Under the pieces are notes generated by a model. That model searched no databases. It worked only from the letters and a program-made list of their open reading frames with translations, and had not been told where the DNA came from. Below are positions 21,130 to 32,088 of a stretch of DNA of 64,000 nt, one piece after another (positions within the stretch are counted from its first letter, which is position 1; every line of letters begins with the position of its first letter). The position numbers and the translations under genes were made by a program. The stretch is from positions 13,516,001 to 13,580,000 of the forward strand of contig CM075103.1 of NCBI GenBank assembly GCA_037576195.1. Direction: 5' to 3'. The DNA comes from Phytoseiulus persimilis (lineage: Eukaryota; Arthropoda; Arachnida; Mesostigmata; Phytoseiidae).

Positions 21130-24100
21130 ACCGCCCCCCGGAGGCCACCACAGAAGGCGGGCAAAATAAATGTATTTTCCCACTCGAAAATTGGTGTTTT
21201 CAATATGCAAGGGGGCAAGAATTTGGGGAAATGGGAGAGTCTACGCAGAGAGCTCCTAGAAGAGAAGGATGATGAAATGTCAAACAGATATGATATTCTA
21301 TTATTATCCGAAACCCATCTAATGAACATAGAAGAACCACCTCATATAGAGGAGTTCTCATTCTATGGAAGCAACAGAAAAGGACCCTCTGGTAATAAAT
21401 CATCCGGCGGAACGGGTATCCTCATGCGATCCGCCGTGGGTGACGTACACTGGACCCAGAAAGGGGAAGATTTCGTTGCTATAGGCACGGAGATAAACGG
21501 ACAACATTGGACCATAATCTCTGTATACCTGGCCCATTACCGATCTGAAATCGAATAAAGGCCAATTCGAACGAATTGGCGAGATCATTCGAGATAAGGT
21601 ATCGGGCAAAACCGAGTTGTTAATTGCGGGAGACATGAATGCCCACATACAACAGCTGGACGGGAGAATAGACGGTCGAGGCAAACTTCTAGCAGAGCTA
21701 GCAGAAAAATACGACCTCACAATTCTAAACCTCTCGGAAAAATGTAGGGGAAAGACCACCAGAAGGCAAGGCGGTATCTCATCTACACTCGATTATGTAC
21801 TATGCAACACATCCGCACTCAGGGATGTGATCGACATGCACATAGACGAGGACAAAGAAATCCTTCATTGGAGTGACCACAACCTCATAACCATACGGAT
21901 GGGCGGGGGTAAGAGCAAAGTTAAACCAAGGAAGGCACGAGTGGAAGTGGTTAGGTGGAAGAAAGCGGCAAAAATGGTGTCAAAGCAATTGGAGACTCGA
22001 GTTAGATCAATGGGATCGACAACATATGGGGCTCTGATAGACACCGTTAGAACTGCGATAACCAAATCCACCAAACTCGTGACTCTCGACACGAAACAAA
22101 AAGTGTTCTCCACTGAATTATCGCACTTGACGAGAATCAGACGAGAGCAAAATCGTGCTTGGAGAAAAGCGCGACTCACCGGTGAGGAAGAAGTCGAAGC
22201 GAGACAACGATACAGAGCGGCCCAAGAGGCAGTTCGTACCGAAGTCAATCGATTGCTACACATTAGAGATCGAAGAATATACGATCGGATAATGAAAGCA
22301 CCCAGACAAGCCAAGTCGAGAGCTTTCTGGGATTACATAAAAAGGAATGAGAGAAAAAATCCAGCAGGAATGCGAGTAGTAGATGAAAGCGGTAACAAAA
22401 TCCAAGATCAGGATATGAAAAGCCATCTCACGAAAGTAGCCAACACCCTTCTTGGAGCACCAACAGATAGAAACGAAACTATCAGGTGCACATTTCTCTC
22501 AAGACCTCCGGTAGAACTCCTCGTGACTGAATCTGAGATTGAAGCCACCCTGGCCAACATATCTCAGAAGTCAGCAACAGGACCAGACAAGATACCGGCT
22601 AGAATCCTCAAAGAGTTGGAAGATGTCGGATATGGATATATATCCAACGAATTCAATTTGATTCTTGGAGGCATCCACGAAGTGCCGACTGAATGGAGGA
22701 AGGGAAGAGTCTCACTACTGGAAAAACCGAATTCTGTGAGAGGGAATCTATCCACATACCGACCCATAACGGTATCCGACGTCCTGTATAGAGTATTCAC
22801 CAAACTATTGGGAAGACATATACAGACATGGGCTGAGGAAACCGACCAGCTGTCAGAGATGCAGAATGGGTTCAGAAGGAATCGACGAGGTGAGGATAAC
22901 ATGTTCATCCTGACGTCCGCGATAGAAACTGCGAGATACCAAAAGAAAGGTCTCATATGCGTATTTCTCGATGCCACCAAAGCATACGATCGAATCGATC
23001 GGCCAAAGCTGTGGCAAACCCGAGAGGAAAGGGGGATGTGCTCGGCACTCATCGAGCTCATCCGACACCTGTATGAAGAAACCTCCATCTTCATAAGACA
23101 GGGGGTTCATACCTCCAAAGAAGTACCCGTAACGGTCGGGCTTCGTCAAGGATGTCCTATGTCACCTATCCTATTTAGCCTATACATCGCAGACCTAGAA
23201 AGAAAACTCCTGAAGACGGGGGTTGGTTTCAGATTTGCGAAAAAGGAAACTTCTGGGATGTGAAGGAGAAGAAGTTCATCACAATTCCTGGTTCGTTGTT
23301 CGCAGACGATTTGCTCCTCATGACGAGCAACACGCCGGATATGAGAACTCTTCTAGAGGTGACATCCAAATTTGGAGACGAGAGGTCAATCAGATTTAAC
23401 CCTCTGAAGAGCGGAGTGATGGTATTTCAACCATCCTCAACAGATCATAATCCAAATGGAGACCTACAGATACAAGGGAAGTCAATACCTATGGTTGAAT
23501 CCTATAAGTACTTGGGGATCGAAATTTCGGCCGAAAAAGATTACTTATCCCAACACTGGAATAAGCTGACAGACAAGGCCAACACGGCGATCAAAAGACT
23601 CAATGCGAGGACTCTTTGGAGCTTCAACAGGTTTGAAGTATCCAAAATTCTTTGGAAAGCCACCGCAATACCACAACTGACCTAGGAGGAGTGATCACCA
23701 TTCCTAGAAGGCTGAGAAACCTCATTGAAATCAGACAAAGGGACGCGGGCAGGTGGGCCATGGGCATACCACACTCCACCGTATCAAAGGAGTTTATTGA
23801 GGGAGAACTAGGGTGGTCCTCCTTCGATGCCATGGAGACCATCAGCAAAATCATGTATTTCGAGAGAGTGAAACAAATGGATCCATCCAGATGGCCCAGA
23901 ATGATACTCACAGCAACTGAGATAACAAACACAAAAGTGAAGGCAATGGAGAGACTCAGAAGTTTGAGAACCCAGTATGACCTTGAAGATCTCAGCCTGA
24001 CCAGAAATACGCAAAACAGACCAATGTGGAATATGTTCCGCAAAGAACTCAAAACGAGAGTGCGGGATAAGTTGGACTCCATGTGGAGACGGAATATGGA

Positions 24101-24440
24101 ATACAGATCCACATTGACTGTTTATCGACAGTTCAAAGAGACTCGAGGTCTCGAGAGGGAACTATACGATAACTCGCGGGGCAGTCGGTTATTGGCGCTA
24201 GCCAGAGCAGGAATGCTCAACACCAAGAGCCGACAAAACTCCCGAGACCCTTCCATAGACATGAAATGCGCTCGATGTGGAGCCCCGGAAACCGACAAAC
24301 ATGTCATTCTGGAATGCGAGGAAGGAAAGTACTCCCAGACGGAATTCGCGCACCGATTAGGACTTCACCCTGATTCAACAGCGAGGGACCTGAGAAGGAC
24401 GATGGATATCCTAAGGCGATGGGAGAACAACGAACTATGA
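21130..24440 (+). pseudogene. LINE ORF2: endonuclease-RT-zinc knuckle, frameshifted
   Basis: The order is canonical. The AP endonuclease has LLLSETHL, GDMNAH and the terminal SDHNLI. The RT has TYRPITVSDVLYRVF, FLDATKAYDRID, GLRQGCPMSP and catalytic FADD. A thumb (SYKYLGIEIS) follows, then a zinc knuckle CARCGAPETDKHVILEC. Three single-base frame breaks interrupt it: near 21541 inside the endonuclease, near 23230-23250 just before FADD, and near 23684. Each conserved block is otherwise well preserved, so the element is a recent insertion that is either newly dead or has assembly indels. It is a close relative of the element at 15186. No clade is assigned. Confidence 0.85.
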
Positions 24441-25942
24441 TCTGTGAACGCAATACAATTCACCCCTGAAACGAAAGGGAACATATGTGCATATGTGAGG
24501 TCCAATAAAGTCAAATCAAATCAAAATCAAATCAGTTTGTTCAGAGCAATGGTCAAGAAGCGAAAATCTTCAAATCATGCGATTACTTCATCAGTGTCCT
24601 TCCACTTTATGCTTGCACGCGGACTCTTCTTGCGTGTGATCTGAGGAACGAGACAAACAGGGGGAACTAATCTGGCAGCGGCGAAATATGGGATCCAACC
24701 ACTTCAGAATCGATGAACGAGTTCTCCCGTGTTTTCATTGTAGCTCAAGATTCCGGGGAACCCAATCGCGGAGATGCTGTCGATGGGACTAGTGCAGGAG
24801 AAGAAACATAGTTCCTCTGTGAATCTACAGTAATGAGAATGCAATTATTCGTGTGTGTTTGTTCGTATGTTTGCTCGCATGGTCGGTACACCGATCTTTC
24901 CGATGAGGCCGACTACTTCAGGAGGGGCCTCTGCGAGGAATGTTAGAAAAATCGCGCATCTGTGTGTTTGTTCCCGATTGGCTTCCATGCAGCTGATCTG
25001 ATTTGTACACAACAGTGGCACAGAACCTAACCGACTACAGCGTAGTCGTACGAACGCCCGAGTATTCTAGATACATGAGCTAGCCGGCCGTCTGATGTCT
25101 CTCTGGTCATTCGGCTCTGTCAAGTTCTGTGTCTGTATCCTCCAACCTTCCCGGTATGATCAGGACGTCCCCCTCGAAAGGTTTTCAGGAAACCATTCTG
25201 GAGATTCTATTAAAAAAAATCCTCCGGAACTCTCTCCGAACCTTTCCCGGAGTATTACTGGCCAGCGATGCCCTGATCGAACGGAAAACGATTCTCGGAT
25301 GCTGGCGTGGTTTCGCGAATTCCTCTTCATGCTGCTGCGGACTGGCGATCGCAGTTTCAATGGTGTACATCCATCCATCCCAGAGTGTACTCGAAGCTAT
25401 TCCCTCAGAACTAGGGGACATCCCGAATTGGGACACAGTTCCATATTCGGGTATGGCGTACATGACTGAACAAATTGCACTCACGGCTGCTGTACAAACT
25501 TGAGTGAGCATGAGCAGTCATCTCGTCAAACGTTCAGGATGCAATTTGAAATGATGCAGTAGTCATCACAGGACAGAAAGATCGACGTGTTTGAAGGTCC
25601 TGTTCCCATTCCGATGTAGCAGTGGATACGTCAGATTCAATATCCGTGGCCACCTTGTCCCTTGCATCATGAAAACGACCTGACCTTCGTCCTTCACGTC
25701 CTCCGAATCGCACAGAAGATATCGTCGCAGCGGAGCCCCGCCAGAGTGAGAGAGCCACACGAGACCTGGTTGAGATCAGCCAGACTCTGTTGCCATCCCG
25801 CTCTCGGAGCGTCCTGATCCGTCCTGAACGACATGCCCGGTGCGGGGACCATACACATACTCCAGTTTTTGGGGACTGTTGGAAGTTGGATCCGAGCCAC
25901 TTGCTAGCGAGGCTTGTGAACAATCGCACACACGCACATTCA

Positions 25943-25976
25943 GTGGCGTACCCAGGGAGGGGGGGGGGGGGGGGCA
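25943..25976. mobile_element. 34-bp G-rich mini-insertion with ATTCA duplication
   Basis: This is the same event as at 11959, with a longer G tract, flanked by ATTCA at 25938-25942 and 25977-25981. It is present in spacers 2 and 4 and absent from 1 and 3. Confidence 0.6.
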
Positions 25977-27213
25977 ATTCAGCCGCCACGTGCACTCGTT
26001 CATCTCCCTACACTCGGCAGAGCGATCGCTCCCTCTCAAGATGGACTGTCAAGAGGGGGACAGGACCGGTGACGCTTTACCCCCGGCCTGCGTTCGTGAG
26101 CTCTCTTTCGGTGGTGGTGAATTGTGACCGGACCTCGTTGTTGATATCGGGTCCGTATCTGTTAATGTGGTGTTGTGAATGTTTTTTCCTGGACTTATTG
26201 TTTAATTTTGGGCCGATGACTTGAGGAATGAGTTGCGGGAGAGCTCGTGAAACTTGACTCGCAGCTCCTTGTGAGTTATCATCCAGCCCACAGGAAGGGC
26301 TCTCTAAGGTCGCTGGGCCGACATCATCTTCGAATGCTATTCGACTCGAGCTCTTGTGTGGACCCCCATCGAACGGCTCCAAGAGTCGCTTAGCATATCG
26401 TTTTCGGGGGCTCAGGTCGACGGACGAAAGTTGGGCTGTAAGACACTTTCCCCAAATATTAGAATCGAGCTGCGCGATGCGTTACGTGCCATCCTGAACC
26501 ACCTCTAACGATAAGAGAAATCCGGCAAAAATCTTCCCACATGTCGACGGATCTCGCGGAGTTCCCGGAATGTGATCCGGTCCAAAGCCGAGAATGCGGT
26601 GCGGTTTCCACTGGATCGGCCGCGCGGTTTCAACTCAACGGCGATATCCGGCTCGGGCGGCCGATTCCATCAAGCGCCTTTTCGAATAAGCGTTCTGAAT
26701 GATGAGCCTGAAAAAAAGGGTCGGAATCTCGGTCTTTACGGGATCACGAAATCGAGTGTTCTCGACCGTTGTAGTGAAACCCCTCGCGTGTGTATGCCGT
26801 TCGTCGATGATCGAGTTCGGTCCAATCTAAAAACTGACCCGCGTTGGTTGTTCGGAATTGTGGGGCTGCATTCTGATTGAGAGAAAACGTGGCTCAGTTC
26901 AGCACATGGTTTAGCTAACCCCTCGTAGTGCTAAACCCTCTTTGTTGCCGCAACCCTGTTCATCATGTCCTCTCATCTGTGGTTCAGTGGCGTTCTTCAC
27001 CGATTACGCTGTTTACAAGCATTGCGGTCAGAGCGGAGTCTCCAAGCGCCCCGACCTACGACCACGAAAGCTGAGTTCCTACAATGAAGCTCCTGGTGGG
27101 TTGAACGGGCTGCGGAGAGATTCTCTCTCTTATCGCTGTATACATAAATATTTTTCAGACATCCGTTGATTACCCTTCCCCAATCCCCTCCTCTCGCGTT
27201 CGACATCGAATCC

Positions 27214-27248
27214 ATAAAAGCTCGCTCATGAAAGCAGGACCCAGTTCG
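27214..27248 (+). promoter_or_regulatory. TATA-Inr core promoter of gene 5
   Basis: CATAAAAG and CCCAGTTC (A at 27243) are again spaced 28 bp. Confidence 0.65.
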
Positions 27249-27363
27249 ACAGAAGCGCCGAAGCTTTCAGAGTGAATTCCGCTTAAAGCTCATCGAGACC
27301 ATCTCGTTCAACATTCGCGAAGTTCATCTGTTCGCCCTGTTGAAAGCAACGTGCCGAAGCAAC

Positions 27364-28029
27364 ATGCAGAAGCAACTGGTTGTGCTAACCCTCTTCATCT
27401 TCGCCGGACTCTCCGAGGGAACCCTGGATATCCCGTTGATGGTAGGTGGCGATTACGCGGTACAGGCCGCGACACGTTTCATGATTTTCTTCGCCGCCGG
27501 TATCTCGTATCTCCTTACCGGCGTCCACAGTGGATACCGGCGGCAAACCCCGCACACGAAGCCGGAGTACGAGCAAATCGTCGAAATACTCGACGTGCCG
27601 GAGGACGTGTATCAAAAACGCAAAGACCTGCAGCGTCTGCCCGAGATCCCGTCCGGTGGTGCTCCGTCGTCCGTCCCGCAGTTGCGGGGAAAACGGCTCC
27701 CGAACAAATCAGACCGCAAGGGCGCCGCGGGCAAGAAGAGAGGAACGTCTTCAGAGACCCCCGCGGTGGTCGCGGCGCCCAGCTTCCTGTCCCGGATGCT
27801 CGGCATGTTCGTGAAGCTCAAGCCGAAGATCCCCTGCTCGGAGCTGAAGACGACGTCGAAACTGTACCAAAGGAACTGTGTACAGAAGCCGAACCATGTC
27901 GACGCCATCAGCTTCATGTATCCGAACTACAGGGACTGGAAGCACACGGCGGACTCGGGGCCGAAGAAATCGAAGGGATTGCGCGCCGCCGGCCTTTCTG
28001 GATCACCGAGACAAAATCGAAACGAGTGA
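27364..28029 (+). CDS. array gene copy 5: secreted/membrane basic protein
   Basis: This is an intact 221-codon copy of type B (ETPAVVAAPSF, GPKKSKGLRAAG). The signal peptide is MQKQLVVLTLFIFAGLSEG; the membrane segment is at about 36-56 and the cysteines at 158 and 172. One substitution, LYQRN for LYKRN, distinguishes it. Promoter, ATG and frame are sound. The usual poly(A) signal is missing; the nearest AATAAATTG is at 28551, so the transcript may have a longer 3'UTR. Function unknown. Confidence 0.77.
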   Translation: MQKQLVVLTLFIFAGLSEGTLDIPLMVGGDYAVQAATRFMIFFAAGISYLLTGVHSGYRRQTPHTKPEYEQIVEILDVPEDVYQKRKDLQRLPEIPSGGAPSSVPQLRGKRLPNKSDRKGAAGKKRGTSSETPAVVAAPSFLSRMLGMFVKLKPKIPCSELKTTSKLYQRNCVQKPNHVDAISFMYPNYRDWKHTADSGPKKSKGLRAAGLSGSPRQNRNE

Positions 28030-28078
28030 CCAGAAAGCCCATCAATAACACCTAGGGCAAGCCAGGGTCTCTCGAGAT

Positions 28079-29559
28079 CAGTGGATTTTGAGTGTCCATT
28101 TTCCAATCACCAACTTCCGGGGGCTCGTGGTTCCGCTTTCGATGACGTCTCAGTGGAGTCGGTGGAAGGACGCTCATCTCATCTGCTGCGTTTGTTTCGT
28201 CTAAGGTGAAACTATCGTTGAAGATTGCCTCTCTGTTTGGACATACCTGTGCGCACAAGATCCGAAGAGCTTTTCGCCATCTCGAATATTCCCCTGGCCG
28301 ACAGAGACGTAAGGGGGCATCGGCGAATGAACTGATGCCGCGTCCTCGATGTCCGGCTTGCGAGAAAGCGCCAAACGCGCTCAGGACATGCTGCGTATTC
28401 CACCGAGAAGTGCTCTCCCTGAAAGAATTGAGTGCGGAACCCTGTCACGCCTTGGTAACGACCATCAGAACTATGAATTCTGTGAAAACACGACCTGAAA
28501 ATGCGAGATTTTTCGGGAAGCTTTGTTAGGACTTGAGTGCAGAGAACACGAATAAATTGTTCTATTCCACTGCACGATGGCTCTCAGGTATGAACGTGGT
28601 ATCTCGTATATCATAACTGCGCGACGAAATCTTCGCTCTCCCTGACGTCGAAACGAAATCATGAGCTTTGCAGGCATTTCGCTGAGTTTTTGACAACAAA
28701 AACTAATAGTAGAGGACGTCAGTGAAATTTTGCCGTGTCTGGAGGAATTATGTGATTCAGCTAGCCTCTCTCCAACCACCGCTCAACTTCTCGTATTCAT
28801 GAATGTCTTGAAACAGTGAGTGTTTCCCATGTGATAGCTGTCAACACTCCGTATGGAAACGGGACCCTTCCGGAACTGGAGCTCGCAACGGATTCAGCGT
28901 CCGAGGACAAGAGAACCTAATCGAACTCTAGGCAATCTCGTGCACAAAATCGATTGCGCGAACATGAGCCTCGTCGAGTTTAGGATGTCTGTGGAAGCTT
29001 CTCATTATTCACTATGTCTCAAAGCTCTCAGAGTTTCGAACATCCAGAATTGGAAAGCAGTTGCGGACATGAAATCTGTCATTTTGAAAATCAAAGAAAA
29101 ATATGACAGAGAACTGGAGACAGGGACGAGTACCACATCATGAATACAACGGATAGATAACCGAAAACACACCCTGGGACAAGGGTCCCCCGGACGAGCT
29201 GCCGAAGAAAACTTGGATACCGGTGCTTGAGCCGCGGAGATAAGAGAAAGACTTGGAAACGAGAACAGAATAAACTCTCTCCTCTCCTGAAGAAAGAATC
29301 TCATCTTTGACTTGCCCACTGGACAATCAGTGTCAAGTTCCTCCTCTAGTGACCGAGAAGCCGTCGAGCGCAATATCCGGCGAGATTTCCGACCCTAGTC
29401 CTTGACCCCCTTGTTGGACGAGCGAAGATCGGCCACTTTCGAAGTCAACGCTGCGCTGATCGTCGATAGCGGATCACAACAGGAGCCTGGATCTCAGAGT
29501 TGCGATGCCAGAGATGAAAGTGACCAGGGAGCAGCCGGGACCCGGGATTTCGGCAGCCT
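28079..29559. other. gene-free stretch after the array
   Basis: No gene recognised. AATAAATTG at 28551 may be a displaced remnant of the array 3' flank. An ATG frame at 28853-29143 (96 codons, Lys-rich end) has no recognisable relative and no splice support. Confidence 0.4.
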
Positions 29560-29808
29560 TCCACGGATGAAGCCAACGCTTCTCGATGAGTCACCAAGAT
29601 CCGTTTGATTGTCGAGGCCGTACATGGAAAAGTCGCTCAACGATACAAGTTGCTGCACCATACGCTCGACAACAAAATGCTCCCAAAGGTCCGTTCACTG
29701 CGTCGAATCGTCAGCCACCTGGAGAACACCTACGGCGAGCGATCGTGGCAAGACACTAACATGTGTTTCGGCTTTGAATACCTGGTACGCAAAATTTCCT
29801 TCGTCTGA
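29560..29808 (+). pseudogene. C-terminal remnant of a DDE_Tnp_4-type transposase
   Basis: The frame reads ANASR-stop-VTKIRLIVEAVHG and continues RYKLLHHTLDNKMLP and RRIVSHLENTYGER. From memory this matches the end of ISL2EU/Harbinger-like DDE_4 transposases, in which VTKxRWVVEAVHG carries the last catalytic Glu. An in-frame stop and the absence of the upstream catalytic blocks mark it as dead. It ends about 75 bp before the inverted-repeat element at 29883, but a link between them is not shown. Confidence 0.6.
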
Positions 29809-29882
29809 AGCCCGGGTCGCGTCACTGTGGGCCCAGCAGAAAAAAAAACGATAATGCGTTCATGCGAGGAAATTCGAAGATA

Positions 29883-30565
29883 GGGTAAAAGTACCAGTTT
29901 TGGGCCACTTACCAGTTTTGGGCCACCCACTAGTTTCGGGCCACCCACTAGTTATGGGCCTAATATTGACCAGGAATGGTCCATCGCCGGATATCGAAGT
30001 ACTGCTCCAACCGGAGGCTTTTCGTGGGGAGGAAGCGCCTCTCCTTCGTGCCGAGGTGAGCCGTGGAACGATCTGATGATTTCCTCCCTCTCATCTCCCT
30101 CAATCAGAATGATTACCTCCACTTTGAAAAAAGTGGTCAGGTCGACGCCGTAATCACTTCTCTAGGTTCCGGGACGTATGGTCAGATTCGACCCGGGAAT
30201 AACCTCCAGAGACTCCAAGGAATATGGTCAGATGGATCCCGGAACCACCCCTCCGGGTTTGGAAAAGTATGGTCAGATTGGTCCTGGAATCACCCCCATA
30301 TATTCTATGAGGAGTGCGGCCAAACTGACAGACGGAGCGGATTATATGTAGTAAGAACGAATTCGAAGTCATAGGCGGTTTGCTGATGAGGACCGGAGCT
30401 CTACTTTTATGTCCCCACACGTTCCCGTTGACTCGGCAGTAGACAAGAGATGGTCCCCTTGTGGAAGTGTTCACCGCCCTTGAGGCCCATAACTGGTCAG
30501 TTGGTGGCTCATAACTGGTAGGTGGCCCAAAACTGGTAAGTGGCCCATAACTGGTACTTTTACCC
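29883..30565. mobile_element. 683-bp element with about 80-bp terminal inverted repeats
   Basis: The left end GGGTAAAAGTACCAGTTTTG is mirrored at the right end (30484-30565) with few mismatches over about 80 bp, and TA flanks both sides. Each arm is itself four imperfect copies of an 18-bp motif, ACCAGTTTTGGGCCACTT (left copies at 29893, 29911, 29929, 29947). No transposase is encoded. Such repeated motifs resemble transposase-binding arrays in TA-target DNA transposons. Confidence 0.8.
30135..30315 (+). repeat. 45-bp minisatellite, four copies
   Basis: Four imperfect copies start TGGTCAGATTGGATCCCGG-like, at about 30135, 30180, 30226 and 30271, inside the inverted-repeat element. The period of 45 keeps a 15-codon reading pattern open, but nothing else suggests a protein. 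Confidence 0.65.
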
Positions 30566-31499
30566 TACTGTCCTAATGGGGCACGAACAGTGGCCTGTTG
30601 CTGTTCGCAGGTGGCCGCCTGCCTCTTCTGCATGTCTTTCGCCAGGTTCAAGTCACGATTCCGTGCTCCGGTACCAGAGTCAACAGACCTCTTCATGTCA
30701 TACGGAGACGAAATAGAGTCTGAGGACGATGGAACCCACACTCAAGGAGCATGAATAAACAGAAAACCGCCTGATACAAACGAACGTTTTGTTTGTTCAA
30801 GTTCGATTTTTCGGTGTGAATCCCGGCTGAGAGCACGTTTTTCTCTGGCTTGGGGCCCGACAGCTGCACCTATTCAGGACTTTGTACATGCAATTAGAAT
30901 GATTCAATTAGACCAATGACTGTATTTGATGCTTGGAGCTCAATCCCCCCGAACAGTTCTTCGATCAGCGTATCCCATTGTGTTCGCTCTAGGAGGGGCA
31001 CATCATGCCGCGAACGAGAAACAAGCGCACCAGTTTTGAGACGCTTAATGGGTCCTCGGTTCTCATATACGTATTGTTCAGCTAACCTTCACGCTAGAGG
31101 AACTCTTCTCCCTCCAAATTATCGCGTGTCGAAGTCGGTCCCAAGACTGTGTTTCGAACCTCTTGAAAGAGTTCGGTGTTCCGAACTTCTGAGAAAAGTC
31201 CGTCGGAATCCGAGCCGACCAATTTCGGGACACGGCTGGACCAGCTGGGGGACAGACCCCAACCGGTTCTGGTTCGCACTGACTCCGATGCGCCAATAAA
31301 GAGACGGATACGCTTTCAAATTCGGACGAACGGTTTGCGAAATCTGAGGACGGAATCGACACCGAGGGTCGATGTAATTTACTCGACTGATAGAGAATAG
31401 CGATCATGTCATAACCTCGAAAGGGATTGATTTATTCTCAGATTGAAGAGGATATTGGTCGTACACAATCATCAGGTCGGCTGACGGTCGATTCCGGAA
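30566..31499. other. gene-free stretch
   Basis: No gene recognised; overlapping short frames around 31080-31400 on both strands have no motif. Confidence 0.4.
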
Positions 31500-32088
31500 G
31501 GATTTCCTCGTGATGAGCTTCAGTTTTTGTGGCGATGTTTCGGTTTATACGGGGTGGGAAGTTGGAGGATGCTCTCTCCGTTGGAAGCTTCTTGTAGGAG
31601 GACGATGAACTCGTCGACTCTCATGGATCGGCCTCCGTTTCTCCATCGCCACCGAGTTCGATACTTTAAAGTCTTGAGTGATTCTTACACCGCGGCATCA
31701 AGCGGCTGCAATGTGTGCGTCGCATTCGGCAACAGTGGCATCAAGACGATGCCCCTCACCTTACAAAACGAGTTCACCTCCATAGTAAGATGGGAACGAT
31801 GAAGAGGCTCCGTTTGTCGTTCTCGGTTAAGCTCGCCTGACCACAAGAAACGTATTCTGCTGAACGAAAAGTGAGGACAGGGTGTCGTGCGCAAAACAGC
31901 CGGATCCACTTCGAGCGGGGGTCATTTCGACTTTGAGAATATCGGAATGTCCAAAAGAACATCAGGTGCACATATGTGTAGGGCACATTCCGCAAAGAGC
32001 TCACAACTTGAGTGATGAACCGCATGGACTCTGCATGGAGAAAATCTCGGCCATTCGAGATTTCAATCTCAACTCCTCGCGGGATCAC
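31500..32088 (-). pseudogene. decayed pogo/jerky-like transposase fragments
   Basis: On the minus strand, one frame (32088-31930) reads KWIRLFCARHPVLTFRSAEYVSCGQA, resembling the end of the CENP-B-type helix-turn-helix (WxxxFxxRHPxLxLRxxE). A second frame (31909-31685) reads VRGIVLMPLLPNATHTLQPLDAAV, the usual block after the second catalytic Asp (LPPHxTHxLQPLDVGVF). The middle of the DDE domain is missing and frames change, so this is an internally deleted dead copy, separate from the one at 1.3 kb. Confidence 0.6.

Larger units (their letters stand above)
20641..24532 (+). mobile_element. LINE retrotransposon, near full length
   Basis: The empty site in spacer 3 (GGCTCCAGTTTGTTCAG) defines the junctions; only CAG is duplicated (20638-20640, 24533-24535). 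The element has a short gag-like frame, then AP endonuclease, reverse transcriptase and zinc knuckle. It ends in AATAAAG followed by a TCAAA-type repeat tail, as expected for target-primed integration. The first frame has no ATG and is open from the very junction, so a little of the 5' end is probably missing. Confidence 0.9.
19191..27025 (+). repeat. tandem unit 4 (gene 4 + spacer, type B)
   Basis: The unit is about 3.94 kb once the 3.9-kb LINE at 20641-24532 and its 3-bp duplication are removed. Gene and spacer carry type-B markers shared with unit 2, including a G-rich mini-insertion at 25943. Apart from the LINE, the spacer holds no recognised gene. Confidence 0.8.
27026..28078 (+). repeat. 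tandem unit 5, truncated
   Basis: Promoter and gene are nearly identical to unit 4, but similarity falls off abruptly about 50 bp after the stop codon. The following sequence shows only faint resemblance to the normal 3' flank, so this marks the right end of the young array. Confidence 0.75.
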
